Shown here in pieces: positions 44,549 to 53,482 of a stretch of DNA of 64,000 nucleotides (positions are counted from its first letter, which is position 1; every line of letters starts with the position of its first letter). Position numbers and translations under genes: made by a program. The stretch is from the NCBI RefSeq assembly GCF_003841485.1, contig NZ_REFY01000007.1, positions 62,001 through 126,000 of the forward strand. Direction: 5' to 3'. The DNA comes from Natrarchaeobius halalkaliphilus (GTDB taxonomy: Archaea > Halobacteriota > Halobacteria > Halobacteriales > Natrialbaceae). Below the pieces are notes generated by a model. The model worked only from the letters and a program-made list of their open reading frames with translations. It was not told where the DNA came from and made no database searches.

Positions 44549-44824
44549 GAGTAAATTCGTTCGAATCACGGTGGCGAGCACACATAATTGTTGTGTCTCT
44601 TTCGGTCGTGCGGAGACGTTTCATCGGACACCGTCCGAAAGCACCGTACACGACGAGGTTCGGAGCTGAGAACACCGAGGACGCACGGTGTGAGAGATAG
44701 CTGTAATGACAGTCACGAAGAATGGTGAAAATCGATTACCGACGGTCGGTTTGTCCGGATTAGCAGAGAGATTCCAGCGACGAACTGGGTCGGGACAATC
44801 GGAGCGGGTTTCGGTGAGTAGTTA

Positions 44825-44834
44825 GATTTTTATT
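44825..44834 (+). promoter_or_regulatory. TATA-like element of the permease operon
   Basis: gatttttatt lies 32-41 nt before the ATG at 44866. Confidence 0.4.
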
Positions 44835-44865
44835 GGCCACCCAGAATGGGTATATCAGGGCGTAC

Positions 44866-45699
44866 ATGACAGAAACGACTTCAACGGACAGCGATCGATC
44901 CCCGCTTTTCGGGTCGACGGGGCGACTGACCACCGTCGGCTCGAGAACCCGGGACACGCTCGTGAACTATGCGCCAGTGTTGGCCCTGTTCGTGGCGTGG
45001 GAACTCGCGGGGATAGTAAACGCGTTGCCGTATTACTTGCCGGCACCGTCCGTGATCGTTCAAGAAATCTTCGAGTTGCTACAGGACGGCGTTCTCGTTC
45101 CAAACGCCTCCGCTTCACTCCAACTCGTCTACGTGGGTTTCTTCGGCGGAGCGGCGCTGGGGATTCTCTCGGGGCTCGTCACTGGACGGGTCGACACGCT
45201 CGGCAAGCTGTTCGATCCGCTCATTTCGATCACGTACCCGATCCCGAAGATCGCGCTCTTTCCGATCTTTCTCATCTGGTTCGGACTCGGGTTTACTTCG
45301 AAGGTCGTCGTGGTATTTCTGGCTGCGTTCTATCCGACGTACATATACACGTACGACGGCGCAAAGGGCGTCAACGATCTCTACATCTGGTCGGCGCGCA
45401 ATTTCAACGCGTCGCGTACGCGAGTTTTCCTTACGGTCGTCCTGCCGAGTTGCTTGCCACAGATACTGTCGGGACTGCGCGTCAGTCTGGCACTCGCGTT
45501 CGTCGTGATCTTCTCCGTCGAGTTGATCGCGTCTCAGATCGGACTCGGAAGCCTCATCGTGTCGGCCCAACAGAGTAACAATTTCGAGCTGATGTTCGCC
45601 TCGATCGCGGTAATCGGGACGCTCGGGTTCGTTCACGACCGCGCGTTGCTCCTCGTTCGAAATCGTATCCTGTCGTGGAACAGCGGGGGTGAAGAATAA
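44866..45699 (+). CDS. NitT/TauT-type ABC transporter permease 1
   Basis: A 277-residue membrane protein with about six helices and the SsuC/TauC-type loop DGAKGVNDLYIWSARNFNASRTRVFLTVVLPS that contacts the ATPase. AALGILSGLVTGRVDTLGKLFDPLI and YPIPKIALFPIFLIWFGLG are family hallmarks. The second permease gene overlaps its stop codon (TAATG). A pair of distinct permeases implies a heterodimeric channel. Confidence 0.88.
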   Translation: MTETTSTDSDRSPLFGSTGRLTTVGSRTRDTLVNYAPVLALFVAWELAGIVNALPYYLPAPSVIVQEIFELLQDGVLVPNASASLQLVYVGFFGGAALGILSGLVTGRVDTLGKLFDPLISITYPIPKIALFPIFLIWFGLGFTSKVVVVFLAAFYPTYIYTYDGAKGVNDLYIWSARNFNASRTRVFLTVVLPSCLPQILSGLRVSLALAFVVIFSVELIASQIGLGSLIVSAQQSNNFELMFASIAVIGTLGFVHDRALLLVRNRILSWNSGGEE

Positions 45700-46517
45700 T
45701 GTCTTCGAAGACACAGACCGCTTCCGGACTAGATCAGTTCTCCTCGTGGCTGCAGGGGTCCTCTCGAGCGCTCGGACTCGTCTCGGTGCTGTTGCTTCTC
45801 GCTGTCTGGCAGGCGACCGCAATATACGTCAACAATCCACTATTGTTGCCCGACATTCCAGCCGTCTCAGAGCGATTGTGGGAGATGTTTCTCGTGGATC
45901 GATCGGTCTATCCACACATCTGGGCGAGCCTCTATCGGGTGGCGGTCGGCTTTATCGCCGCCGTCCTGATCGGCGTCCCGCTCGGTCTGTTGATGGGGTC
46001 TTCGAGTACGGTCGAGTACCTCCTCGAGCCCTACATCAGTACGCTGTATCCCGTGCCGCGGATCGCGTTCTATCCGTTGTTGCTCGTTATCCTTGGATTC
46101 GGTCACTCCTCGAAGATCGCGATCATCTTCGTCGAGGCGTTGATCCCGATAATTCTTGGGGCGTACTACGGCGTTGGCGGCGTCCAACAACGGTATCTCT
46201 GGTCGGCTCGCAACTTCGGTGCATCCCAACTACAGACCTTCCGAGAGGTTATTCTTCCGGGAAGTCTACCGTACATCTTCTCGGGCATTCGGATGGCGAT
46301 GCCGATCGCGATCATCGTCACCGTCGTGACCGAGATGATCTCCGCATCACAGGGAATCGGCTACCTCATCATCTATTCACAGGCGTCCTTCGAACCTGAA
46401 ACGGTGTTCGCGGCCGTCATCGTGATCTCGGCCATCGGAGTCCTCTTCGACCGGCTGCTCGCGGTCATCCGCGAGCGGCTCCTGTTCTGGGCAAAGGACG
46501 TCAGTATGGACATATAG
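45699..46517 (+). CDS. NitT/TauT-type ABC transporter permease 2
   Basis: A 272-residue permease homologous to permease 1 (VPRIAFYPLLLVILGFG and GVGGVQQRYLWSARNFGASQLQTFREVILPG occupy the same positions) but clearly diverged, so this is an old duplication. About six helices. It is coupled to permease 1 through TAATG. Confidence 0.88.
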   Translation: MSSKTQTASGLDQFSSWLQGSSRALGLVSVLLLLAVWQATAIYVNNPLLLPDIPAVSERLWEMFLVDRSVYPHIWASLYRVAVGFIAAVLIGVPLGLLMGSSSTVEYLLEPYISTLYPVPRIAFYPLLLVILGFGHSSKIAIIFVEALIPIILGAYYGVGGVQQRYLWSARNFGASQLQTFREVILPGSLPYIFSGIRMAMPIAIIVTVVTEMISASQGIGYLIIYSQASFEPETVFAAVIVISAIGVLFDRLLAVIRERLLFWAKDVSMDI

Positions 46518-46577
46518 ACGACGGTCCGGAGACCCACTTTCGTCACATTCAATACGCGGGACGAGTAAACACACCAC

Positions 46578-46775
46578 ATGGATACTGGAGATCTCTCACC
46601 TGGTGCATGTTGCCTTCACTGCCCGCACCGAAAGCCGGTCGCTGGTGGCTGCGATCACACGATCCGACAGGCCTTGATCAGACAGCTAGCCACCGAAAAA
46701 GACGCCATCTGTCCGGTCTACCAGGAAGAACGTGCTCGAGCGATGGCCGAGCTCTCGGAGACACTTACTCAGTAA
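46578..46775 (+). CDS. Small Cys-rich protein, possible zinc binder
   Basis: A 65-residue protein starting MDTGDLSPGACCLHCPHRKP. Cys11, Cys12, Cys15, Cys24 and one later Cys (AICPVY) with several His could bind a metal. The second half is helical and charged. It follows the permease genes by 60 bp and precedes the hydrolase gene. No family recognised. Confidence 0.5.
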   Translation: MDTGDLSPGACCLHCPHRKPVAGGCDHTIRQALIRQLATEKDAICPVYQEERARAMAELSETLTQ

Positions 46776-46859
46776 CCAGCGGTTCCAGTCCCAGCCCGAA
46801 CGTATCGATCGGTGACCGACAGTATAATTGTCCTCCCCACACAGGTATCGAACGTCACA

Positions 46860-47732
46860 ATGGCAGTCATGAATCCGACGCCGGAGGACATCACCCTTCG
46901 CGGAATCAACTACGAGAGCGACGATGGAACCGAATTCGACGGATTCGAACTCACGAGCGACGTCTCCACGTTCGAGGGACGAAACGTTGGCGTCCTCTTT
47001 TTACACGGACTCCGCGGATTCGCCCTCGGTGCCGGCATCTCGCCCGTCGCGCATCCGCTGGCTCGAGCGGGCGTTCGCTGTCTCACGATCAACAAGCGAA
47101 ACAGCGGTAAGGGATACGTGACGTCGGACTTCGCTGAGATCGATCGCGACATCCGAGGAGGCGTCGAGTGGCTCCTCGATCAAGGCTGTGAGGACGTCGT
47201 CATCTGGGGCCGAAGTCTCGGCGCGACCGAAGCGGCATATTACCAGGGAAAGCGAAACGACGACGACGTCGACGGGCTGGTACTGGCCGCACCGTTTGCG
47301 GACATTCGCGAGCGATCGACGCGCGGCTACTTCGAGGCGATTTCGGACGAGCCGGACGAGGCGTACGAGTCGTTCGTCGCGGACGCACGCGAGCTCGTCG
47401 AAGACGGCCGTGAGACGGAAATCGTCGCGTTACCGCGACCGGTCGGTGACGATATCGAATACATTCCGATGACCGCCGAAGCCTTCCTCTCGTACCGATC
47501 GCCGGAAAGCGCGTGTGCGACGATCGACTGGGTGCCGAAGATCGACGTTCCGAACCTGCTGGTGCCACACGCCGCGGATCGAAACGTAACGCCCGCAGAA
47601 GCGGAGGAGATAGCCGACGCGTATCCCGGATCGACGTCCGTCGACGTTCATCCCGTCGAGGCCGATCACTTCTTTACGGGAGCCGAGTCCGAGGTGGCCG
47701 GCGTCACCGCCGACTTCCTACGGACGCTCTAG
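46860..47732 (+). CDS. Alpha/beta hydrolase
   Basis: A 290-residue soluble hydrolase. VLFLHGLRGFALG gives the oxyanion region, VVIWGRSLGATEAAYY the nucleophile elbow (Gly-Arg-Ser-Leu-Gly), and PVEADHFFTG the catalytic His. It is not of HSL type (no HGGGW). Possible roles include a ring-cleavage product hydrolase or an amide/ester hydrolase acting on the imported compound. The ATG at 46860 or 46869 may be the start. It is last in the plus-strand set after the permeases. Confidence 0.8.
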   Translation: MAVMNPTPEDITLRGINYESDDGTEFDGFELTSDVSTFEGRNVGVLFLHGLRGFALGAGISPVAHPLARAGVRCLTINKRNSGKGYVTSDFAEIDRDIRGGVEWLLDQGCEDVVIWGRSLGATEAAYYQGKRNDDDVDGLVLAAPFADIRERSTRGYFEAISDEPDEAYESFVADARELVEDGRETEIVALPRPVGDDIEYIPMTAEAFLSYRSPESACATIDWVPKIDVPNLLVPHAADRNVTPAEAEEIADAYPGSTSVDVHPVEADHFFTGAESEVAGVTADFLRTL

Positions 47733-47798
47733 ATCGAAGCGAGAACGATTCCGGCGAACGCGCGAGTCGGACGGCGATACGACACTATCGAAAGCCGG

Positions 47799-48566
47799 CT
47801 ACGGTTCAGCGATGGCGACTTCTTCTTGAAGCGTCTGCCAGACTTCTTCTCGGCGGGACCGGAACGCCTCGGATTGTTTGAGCGACGAGTCGCGTGGGCG
47901 CTCGAACTCCGTGAGATCTACCTCGAGTTTGATCGATGCCGGCCGAGCGGTCAGAACGAGTACGCGGTCGCTGAGGAACAGCGCCTCGTCGATACTGTGG
48001 GTGACGAACACGCAGGTCTGTCCGGTCCGCTGCCAGATATCCAGCAGTTCGTTCTGCATCACTTCACGGGTCTGTGCGTCGAGCGCACCGAACGGTTCGT
48101 CCATTAGAAGTACGTTCGGATTGCTCACCAGAACGCGCGCCATGGCCGCGCGCTGTTGCATCCCACCGGAAAGCTCGGATGGATAGGCTTCCTCGAATCC
48201 CTCGAGGCCGATCATGGAGATGAACTCCTGGACGGCTTCCCTGCGTTCGTCCCGTGGGACTCCCTGGATTTTCAGTCCCCAGCCGATGTTGTCTTCGACG
48301 GTGAGCCAGGGATAGAGGACGCTTTCCTGAAAGACCATACCACGGTCCGGACCGGGCTCGTGTACGGTCTCACCTTCGACCAAAATGTCGCCGTCCGTGC
48401 GCTCGATAAACCCGCCGATCATGAACAGGAGCGTACTCTTTCCGCAGCCGGACGGGCCGAGAATGCTAACGAACTCGCCGGACTCGATAGTCGCAGTAAC
48501 GCCGTCGACCGCAACGACCTCGGAGTTGTACACCTTTTCGACGTCCCGTAGCTCGATCTGGCTCAT
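47799..48566 (-). CDS. NitT/TauT-type ABC transporter ATP-binding protein
   Basis: A 255-residue ATPase with Walker A ILGPSGCGKSTLLFMIGG, Q-loop VFQESVLYPWLTVEDNIGWG, signature LSGGMQQRAAMARVL, Walker B VLLMDEPFGALDAQTREVM and switch His FVTHSIDEAL, all of the SsuB/TauB type. It serves the two permeases and the binding protein of this cluster. It is on the minus strand below the IclR gene and 200 bp from it. Confidence 0.93.
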   Translation of the reverse strand: MSQIELRDVEKVYNSEVVAVDGVTATIESGEFVSILGPSGCGKSTLLFMIGGFIERTDGDILVEGETVHEPGPDRGMVFQESVLYPWLTVEDNIGWGLKIQGVPRDERREAVQEFISMIGLEGFEEAYPSELSGGMQQRAAMARVLVSNPNVLLMDEPFGALDAQTREVMQNELLDIWQRTGQTCVFVTHSIDEALFLSDRVLVLTARPASIKLEVDLTEFERPRDSSLKQSEAFRSRREEVWQTLQEEVAIAEP

Positions 48567-48769
48567 GGTAGTGTGGAGATATCGGATGGTACTGACTCCG
48601 CGTATATTATTCTATCCATCCATCGAAGCGGCGCTGATCTCGACTGCGACCAGCGCCACGCTTAACTCGAGCAGGAGGTCGTGCACGGTTCGTGGTGACC
48701 GGGGACAGTCGATGAGCGGCCAGTGAGCGGTCGATGAGCAGCCAACGAGCGGTCGACCGGTAGTAGTCT

Positions 48770-49552
48770 TCAGGAGTTGTGTCGCATCTGAATATTGATC
48801 TCGACGATGTTCGCCGCATTTTTGACGAGTTCGGGAATTTCGTCTCGGAATCGGTCGCCCTGCAGCCGACTCATCGGTCCACAGACGCCGATCGCAGCCA
48901 CCACGTTCCCATCCGGGGCGTGGACGGGCGACGCCACACAGCGCATCCCACGAGTTACTTCACTCCGACTGAAGGCGACCCCACGGTCGCGGATCGTCTC
49001 GAGATCATCGAACAGTTCGTCGATGTCAGTGATCGTATCCTCGGTTCTCGCCGGAAGCCCGTGCTCCTCGACGATATCGTGGACGTCCGCTTCGGAGAGG
49101 TGTGCGAGAATCGCTTTCCCCTGTGACGTACAGTGAAGATACTCCCGCTGGCCCGGCTGAATGGTCGTTTCGATCGCGTTCTCCCCTTCGGCTTTGGAGA
49201 GGTACACTCCGTATCCCTGCTCTTTCACGACGAGACGGGCGAGCTCACCCGTCTCAGTCGCTATTTCCTCGAGAGGGTCCTGTGCACACTGGTAGACGGG
49301 ATTCTGACGTTTTGCGAACTCGCCCAGCTCGAGAAGGTGAAGCCCGAGGCGGTACTCCCCGTCGTTCTCGGTCACGACACCCTGGCTCTTGAGCGTACTC
49401 AAATACGTGTGGACGGATCCCTTGGACATGTCGACGCGGTTCGCGAGCGCCGTAACACCGGAACCCTCCTGGTCGTGAAGCGCCGAAATTATTCGAAACG
49501 CATTATCGACGGACTTGATCCGCCGTTGTCCCCCACCCGAGTGTTTGCTCAT
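48770..49552 (-). CDS. IclR-family transcriptional regulator
   Basis: A 260-residue regulator. The N-terminal winged helix-turn-helix (about 10-75) includes RIKSVDNAFRIISALHDQ, MSKGSVHTYLSTLKSQG and EYRLGLHLLELG. The effector domain (about 85-255) contains LHCTSQGKAILAHL, ITDIDELFDDLETIRDRGVAFSRSE and GMRCVASPV. IclR proteins commonly sense aromatic acids or small organic acids. The ATG at 49552 is supported by a TATA element (49575-49583). A perfect palindrome overlaps the upstream edge of that element, so autoregulation is likely. It is the only clear DNA-binding regulator in the window and the best candidate for the TTTG-N7-CAAA sites. Confidence 0.92.
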   Translation of the reverse strand: MSKHSGGGQRRIKSVDNAFRIISALHDQEGSGVTALANRVDMSKGSVHTYLSTLKSQGVVTENDGEYRLGLHLLELGEFAKRQNPVYQCAQDPLEEIATETGELARLVVKEQGYGVYLSKAEGENAIETTIQPGQREYLHCTSQGKAILAHLSEADVHDIVEEHGLPARTEDTITDIDELFDDLETIRDRGVAFSRSEVTRGMRCVASPVHAPDGNVVAAIGVCGPMSRLQGDRFRDEIPELVKNAANIVEINIQMRHNS

Positions 49553-49574
49553 ATCGGTGTATAGGATCTCAGCG

Positions 49575-49583
49575 CTAAATAGT
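49575..49583 (-). promoter_or_regulatory. TATA element of the IclR gene
   Basis: On the minus strand this reads actatttag, 23-31 nt before the ATG at 49552. It touches operator site 7. Confidence 0.5.
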
Positions 49584-49597
49584 TTGCTAATAGCAAA
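49583..49597. promoter_or_regulatory. Palindrome TTTG-N7-CAAA (site 7), probable IclR operator
   Basis: The site reads tttgctaatagcaaa, with 5-bp arms TTTGC/GCAAA (six counting flanking G/C). It lies directly upstream of the IclR TATA element, where a bound protein would affect TFB/TBP loading. Confidence 0.6.
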
Positions 49598-49672
49598 CAA
49601 CACGTCTGGTTGGGAGGAGTACGCACGCCGAGTAGTTCGGCAGGCTACCGTACTTTGGCGGTGTCGTCGAAG

Positions 49673-49687
49673 TTTGTTTTGCCCAAA
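49673..49687. promoter_or_regulatory. Palindrome TTTG-N7-CAAA (site 8)
   Basis: The site reads tttgttttgcccaaa, 90 bp upstream of site 7. Confidence 0.45.
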
Positions 49688-49739
49688 CGCGGTCGATTCT
49701 GGGGTGAGTCGCCAGTTGCAGCCGATCAGTCGGGGTATT

Positions 49740-49759
49740 TTACATTCGTATTATCGTAA
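49740..49759. promoter_or_regulatory. Palindrome TTAC-N12-GTAA (copy 2)
   Basis: The site reads ttacattcgtattatcgtaa, differing from copy 1 (12165-12184) at three positions. Confidence 0.4.
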
Positions 49760-49787
49760 AATCATACGGGCGGTACCAGCCAACGTG

Positions 49788-49802
49788 TTTGGGAACCACA
49801 AA
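49788..49802. promoter_or_regulatory. Palindrome TTTG-N7-CAAA (site 9)
   Basis: The site reads tttgggaaccacaaa, 48 bp after TTAC copy 2. Confidence 0.45.
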
Positions 49803-49930
49803 CAGGAGCGAAACCGACGGTACTGAACAGCACCGCACTGGAGAGCTCAGTTCGGTGAACGGACGAGAAGACGACCGGATAGACTCCCATCCGGCCACGT
49901 GGTCACGACAAAAACCGATCGTCGGGGCAT

Positions 49931-51709
49931 TCAAACCGTGTATCGCTCGAGCGAGGATCGGATATCGGCGATCTGGTTTCGCTGTGACTCGGTCAGTTCG
50001 GGAATCGTCCGTACGTCCGTCGCGACGGCGTCCGCGTTTCGACTCGCCTGATCGACCATCGTCGCGATTTCGTTGGTGCTGGCCGCCTGGGTATCCGTCG
50101 CCGTAGAGATCTCTTGGATCCCCTGTGACGTCTCCTGGACAGCGTCCACGATGGATTCGAATCGCTGCTGTACCGTCTCAACTTGCTCGATCCCGTCATC
50201 GACGACCATAGAGGCGTCAGCGATCTCGTCGACGGCCCCGCTGGCGTCGCTCTGGATCGTACGAACCGTCGCTTCGATATCCTCGGCGTGCTCTTTCGAC
50301 TCCTCAGCGAGACTTTTGATTTCGTTCGCGATCACGAGAAATCCGTCGGTCGTGTCGTTCGATCGTGCAGCCTGAATATTCGCGTTGAGTGCCAGCAAGT
50401 TGGTCTGGTCGGCAATTTCGTCGATCACCGCGACGATCTCGTCGATTTCGGTGATCCGATCGTGAAGCTGCTCGACATCGTCTCGAACAGCGTCGGTAGT
50501 CTCATCGAGGTCGTTCATCGCAGTCAGTGCGTGATCGGCCGCGTTTTGTCCGGATTCAACCAGCTCTTCCGCCTGAACGCCGGACCGTTCGATTTCGTCG
50601 GCCGTCGAGGCGATCTCCTCGATCGTTGCCGAGAGGTCAGCAACCTCGTCGTCGACGGTCTGCATTCGCTCCGACTGTTCGACGACTGCATCACTGATTC
50701 CGACCGTAGTCTCGGTCACCGACTCCGCCGACCGCTCGAGATCCTCGACCTGTTCGACGACGTGCGTCGAGAGCTGTTCGAACTGATCGGCCAACGCGTT
50801 CAGTTCGTCCTGAACAGCTACCAGCGACTGATCGACGTGCCCATCGCCACTGAACGTCGCCCGAGCGGACTTATCGCCGTCCATAATGGCCGATACCGTT
50901 GACTCGAGTTCCTCTACGAGTGCTTCCATTTCGATCGCCCGCATGACGTCCTCCGTTCGATCGGTGACCATCTCGGCAACGCCCACGAGTTCCTCGTCGC
51001 GATAGAGGGCAACGGCGCTGAACCGAATGTGTCGTTCACTGCCGTCCTGGGCGACGAACTGTGTCTCATCACGGTAGACCGGTATTCCGTTCGCCTCCGC
51101 TCGTTCGATATCGAACTGCTCGTGTGCCGTTCTGGGGGCTTCGAGGACCTTGTCCGCGAGAAGCTTCTGGCGACGATCGTCGGGGTACATCGCCTGACTT
51201 GCCATCTCCTTGGATTGTGCCTCGGGTTCGGAAACCCCAGAGAGTTGCTCGAGTGCAGCGTTCCAGTGGATAACGCGACGATCACGGCCGATCGTAAAGA
51301 TCGGTGTATCGATACGATCGAACGCGTACCCAAGGGAGATCGGGAGATCGCGCTCGTGGGAACGCTCCAACGGTTCCCCGTCTCCGTCGGCAATGGACGT
51401 CCCGCCATCCGTATAGAGTGGTCGTACGACGTTATGAGGTGTTGCTGTATCGAGACGGGAATTATCGGTTGGCGATCGAACTGGCAGCTCAGACTCGAGA
51501 CGTTCGACCAATCGCTCTCTGACGAGTTCAACTGCCTCCTCCGGAGTTTCCGAAACGGACGCAACGCGGGAGGGATCGCAAACGTCAGTTATCGCGTCGA
51601 TAGCGTCTGTTCGATGTCGTTCGTGGCTATCAAAGGATCCAACGAGCCCATGAGCCACATTACAATCAACTCCCGAACGACCCGCTGGAAAGTCCAGTCC
51701 AACACGCAT
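49931..51709 (-). CDS. Soluble Htr-type transducer with PAS sensor domain
   Basis: A 592-residue chemotaxis transducer without membrane segments, so it should sense an intracellular signal. The N-terminal 110 residues are unassigned. A PAS domain follows (about 125-250: YAFDRIDTPIFTIGRDRRVIHWNAA, RHIRFSAVALYRDEELVGVAEMVTDRTE), then a linker and the MCP signalling domain (about 300-590) with the tip QTNLLALNANIQAARS near 440. The ATG at 51709 has a tatttataag element 26-35 nt upstream. It shares the intergenic region with the IclR gene but is not on the same transcript start. Position suggests taxis linked to the substrate of the transporter cluster. Confidence 0.92.
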   Translation of the reverse strand: MRVGLDFPAGRSGVDCNVAHGLVGSFDSHERHRTDAIDAITDVCDPSRVASVSETPEEAVELVRERLVERLESELPVRSPTDNSRLDTATPHNVVRPLYTDGGTSIADGDGEPLERSHERDLPISLGYAFDRIDTPIFTIGRDRRVIHWNAALEQLSGVSEPEAQSKEMASQAMYPDDRRQKLLADKVLEAPRTAHEQFDIERAEANGIPVYRDETQFVAQDGSERHIRFSAVALYRDEELVGVAEMVTDRTEDVMRAIEMEALVEELESTVSAIMDGDKSARATFSGDGHVDQSLVAVQDELNALADQFEQLSTHVVEQVEDLERSAESVTETTVGISDAVVEQSERMQTVDDEVADLSATIEEIASTADEIERSGVQAEELVESGQNAADHALTAMNDLDETTDAVRDDVEQLHDRITEIDEIVAVIDEIADQTNLLALNANIQAARSNDTTDGFLVIANEIKSLAEESKEHAEDIEATVRTIQSDASGAVDEIADASMVVDDGIEQVETVQQRFESIVDAVQETSQGIQEISTATDTQAASTNEIATMVDQASRNADAVATDVRTIPELTESQRNQIADIRSSLERYTV

Positions 51710-51734
51710 ACTGAACGTAATATGGTAACATCAC

Positions 51735-51744
51735 CTTATAAATA
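51735..51744 (-). promoter_or_regulatory. TATA element of the soluble transducer gene
   Basis: On the minus strand this reads tatttataag, 26-35 nt before the ATG at 51709. Confidence 0.6.
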
Positions 51745-52513
51745 TTGGCAAGCAAGTGAATGGTTGTGAAAAACGAGACGCACGCTGTGATGGAACCGAG
51801 GTCGTGTGTCAGTGTCAGAACACTGTTCATGGGTAATGACAAACAGTATCAGACACTATCCACGGTATTTCCCGCGCACGAAAGCTGAACAAACAGTGTA
51901 CGACATGTGTCATCAACCCGATACAGAAATCGGAGTTTCAGTTTCCCCACTATCGTGCTGACCAAGCGAGTCGATATCTGCGTTATAGTCGGCGTGGGAA
52001 ATCGGTCATACTCATCGATAGGGTCACGTATACAAAATCTATAATTGAAAGATTATGCTTCTACGTTTGATATTTTTTGAGTGTATCGAGGAGTAGCACG
52101 AACGGAAAACAGTGACGGTCCCTGCGGACGCGATCAGATTGCGAACAGGGGTGATCAGACCTTTCAAGGTCTACAAAGCGGTTCAAATGCTATTCGGAAC
52201 GAGATTGGAAGCGGCCCATCATAAAATCCGAACTGAGCGGAACGGTATCGAAATACCCAACGAATATCGGTTATCGGCCGATATCAGACCGGAAACGAGC
52301 TCACAGCGACAAGCAAAAGTAATCTGTATGCAGCATTACCAATCACTGGCGACGAGAATGGATCAGCCGAAGAAGCGACTCAAATAGCTTTACTGGAATG
52401 TCATATATAGAATATATTCTACGAGACATACTTGATATGTTATCTCTGAAAAGAAGCTGGTTGGCAGGGAAATCAAGCGTGATGTTAATACACTCCACCG
52501 AGAATCCACAGCC
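51745..52513. other. Intergenic region without a recognisable gene
   Basis: About 770 bp. One open frame of 91 codons (52112-52387) has no family features or clear promoter, so I do not call it a gene. Confidence 0.5.
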
Positions 52514-53188
52514 ATGCGAGTGATTCGCGGTGAGACACAATCTCTCGAAGCGGACACGGCAGTGACGATCAGTTTACTCGAGCGAACGGCTCACGACCGA
52601 ACGCCCGTCGTTCGAGTATGGCACCCCCACCGTCAGGTCGCCTTCGGGCGGCGTGACACAAACGCGAGGCAGTACGACAGTGCGCGTCAGATCGCTCGCC
52701 GGGAAGGGTTCGAGCCCGTCGAACGAACCGTCGGCGGTCGAGCCGTCGCCCACACCGGAACGACCGTCGCGTTCGCTCGGTGTGTGCCGATCGATGACCC
52801 TCGAACCGGTCTCAACGAGCGATACGAATCGACCAGTAGCGACGTTCGCACAGCACTCGTCGAACTCGGAGTCGACGCCAGGCGTGGCGAACCGGACGAC
52901 TCGTTCTGTCCCGGAACGCACTCGTTTCGCGCGAATGGAAAACTCGTCGGTATCGCCCAACGAGTGCGAAACGACGCCGCTCTCGTCTCTGGAATCGTAC
53001 TCGTCCGTGACCACGGAGAAATTGCACGCGTGCTCTCACCGGTGTACGACGCACTCGAGGTACCGTTCGATCCACAGTCGGTCGGGAGCCTCGCACGCGC
53101 CGGTGGCGAAACCGATCCAGCCGTCGTACGAAGCGTTCTCGAGGATGCACTGACAGGAACGAGTTGTCCATCGATCGAATGGGTATGA
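52514..53188 (+). CDS. Lipoate-protein ligase A-like protein
   Basis: A 224-residue protein of the biotin/lipoate ligase (LplA/LipB) superfamily. The family motif RRxxGGxxxxH appears as VERTVGGRAVAHTGTTVAF, and the catalytic Lys is in FRANGKLVGIAQRV. HRQVAFGRRDTNARQYD near the N-terminus is also typical. It attaches or transfers lipoyl/octanoyl groups to carrier domains, or is a related amidotransferase. It is short for bacterial LplA, lacking the C-terminal accessory domain, as is usual in archaea. No lipoylated complex is encoded nearby. Confidence 0.82.
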   Translation: MRVIRGETQSLEADTAVTISLLERTAHDRTPVVRVWHPHRQVAFGRRDTNARQYDSARQIARREGFEPVERTVGGRAVAHTGTTVAFARCVPIDDPRTGLNERYESTSSDVRTALVELGVDARRGEPDDSFCPGTHSFRANGKLVGIAQRVRNDAALVSGIVLVRDHGEIARVLSPVYDALEVPFDPQSVGSLARAGGETDPAVVRSVLEDALTGTSCPSIEWV

Positions 53189-53482
53189 TTCAATGGTGAC
53201 AGAAACGATCGCCAACAGGCACGGCATTTCGCTCCGTCGACTGTGGATGAGGACGTTCACGGTTCGAACTGTGGACGAATCGCGAAGAGTGGTGTCGACG
53301 GTGTGGGTTCGTTATTCCATTAGTGGAATGCTAAACGAATTCGATATGCTTATCCGATGCTTCGGGGAAGGGTGTCGTATGGTCGATCAGCACTCAGCAT
53401 GGAGCCGATCGTACGCACAGCGGGCGGTCACGCTCGATTCAGTTGAAACGCGACGAGCGAGGTTCTCCGATCGAGGTGACAG

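Noticed and set aside
52112-52387. Possible 91-residue protein
   Set aside because: GTG start, no family similarity, no promoter or operon context.
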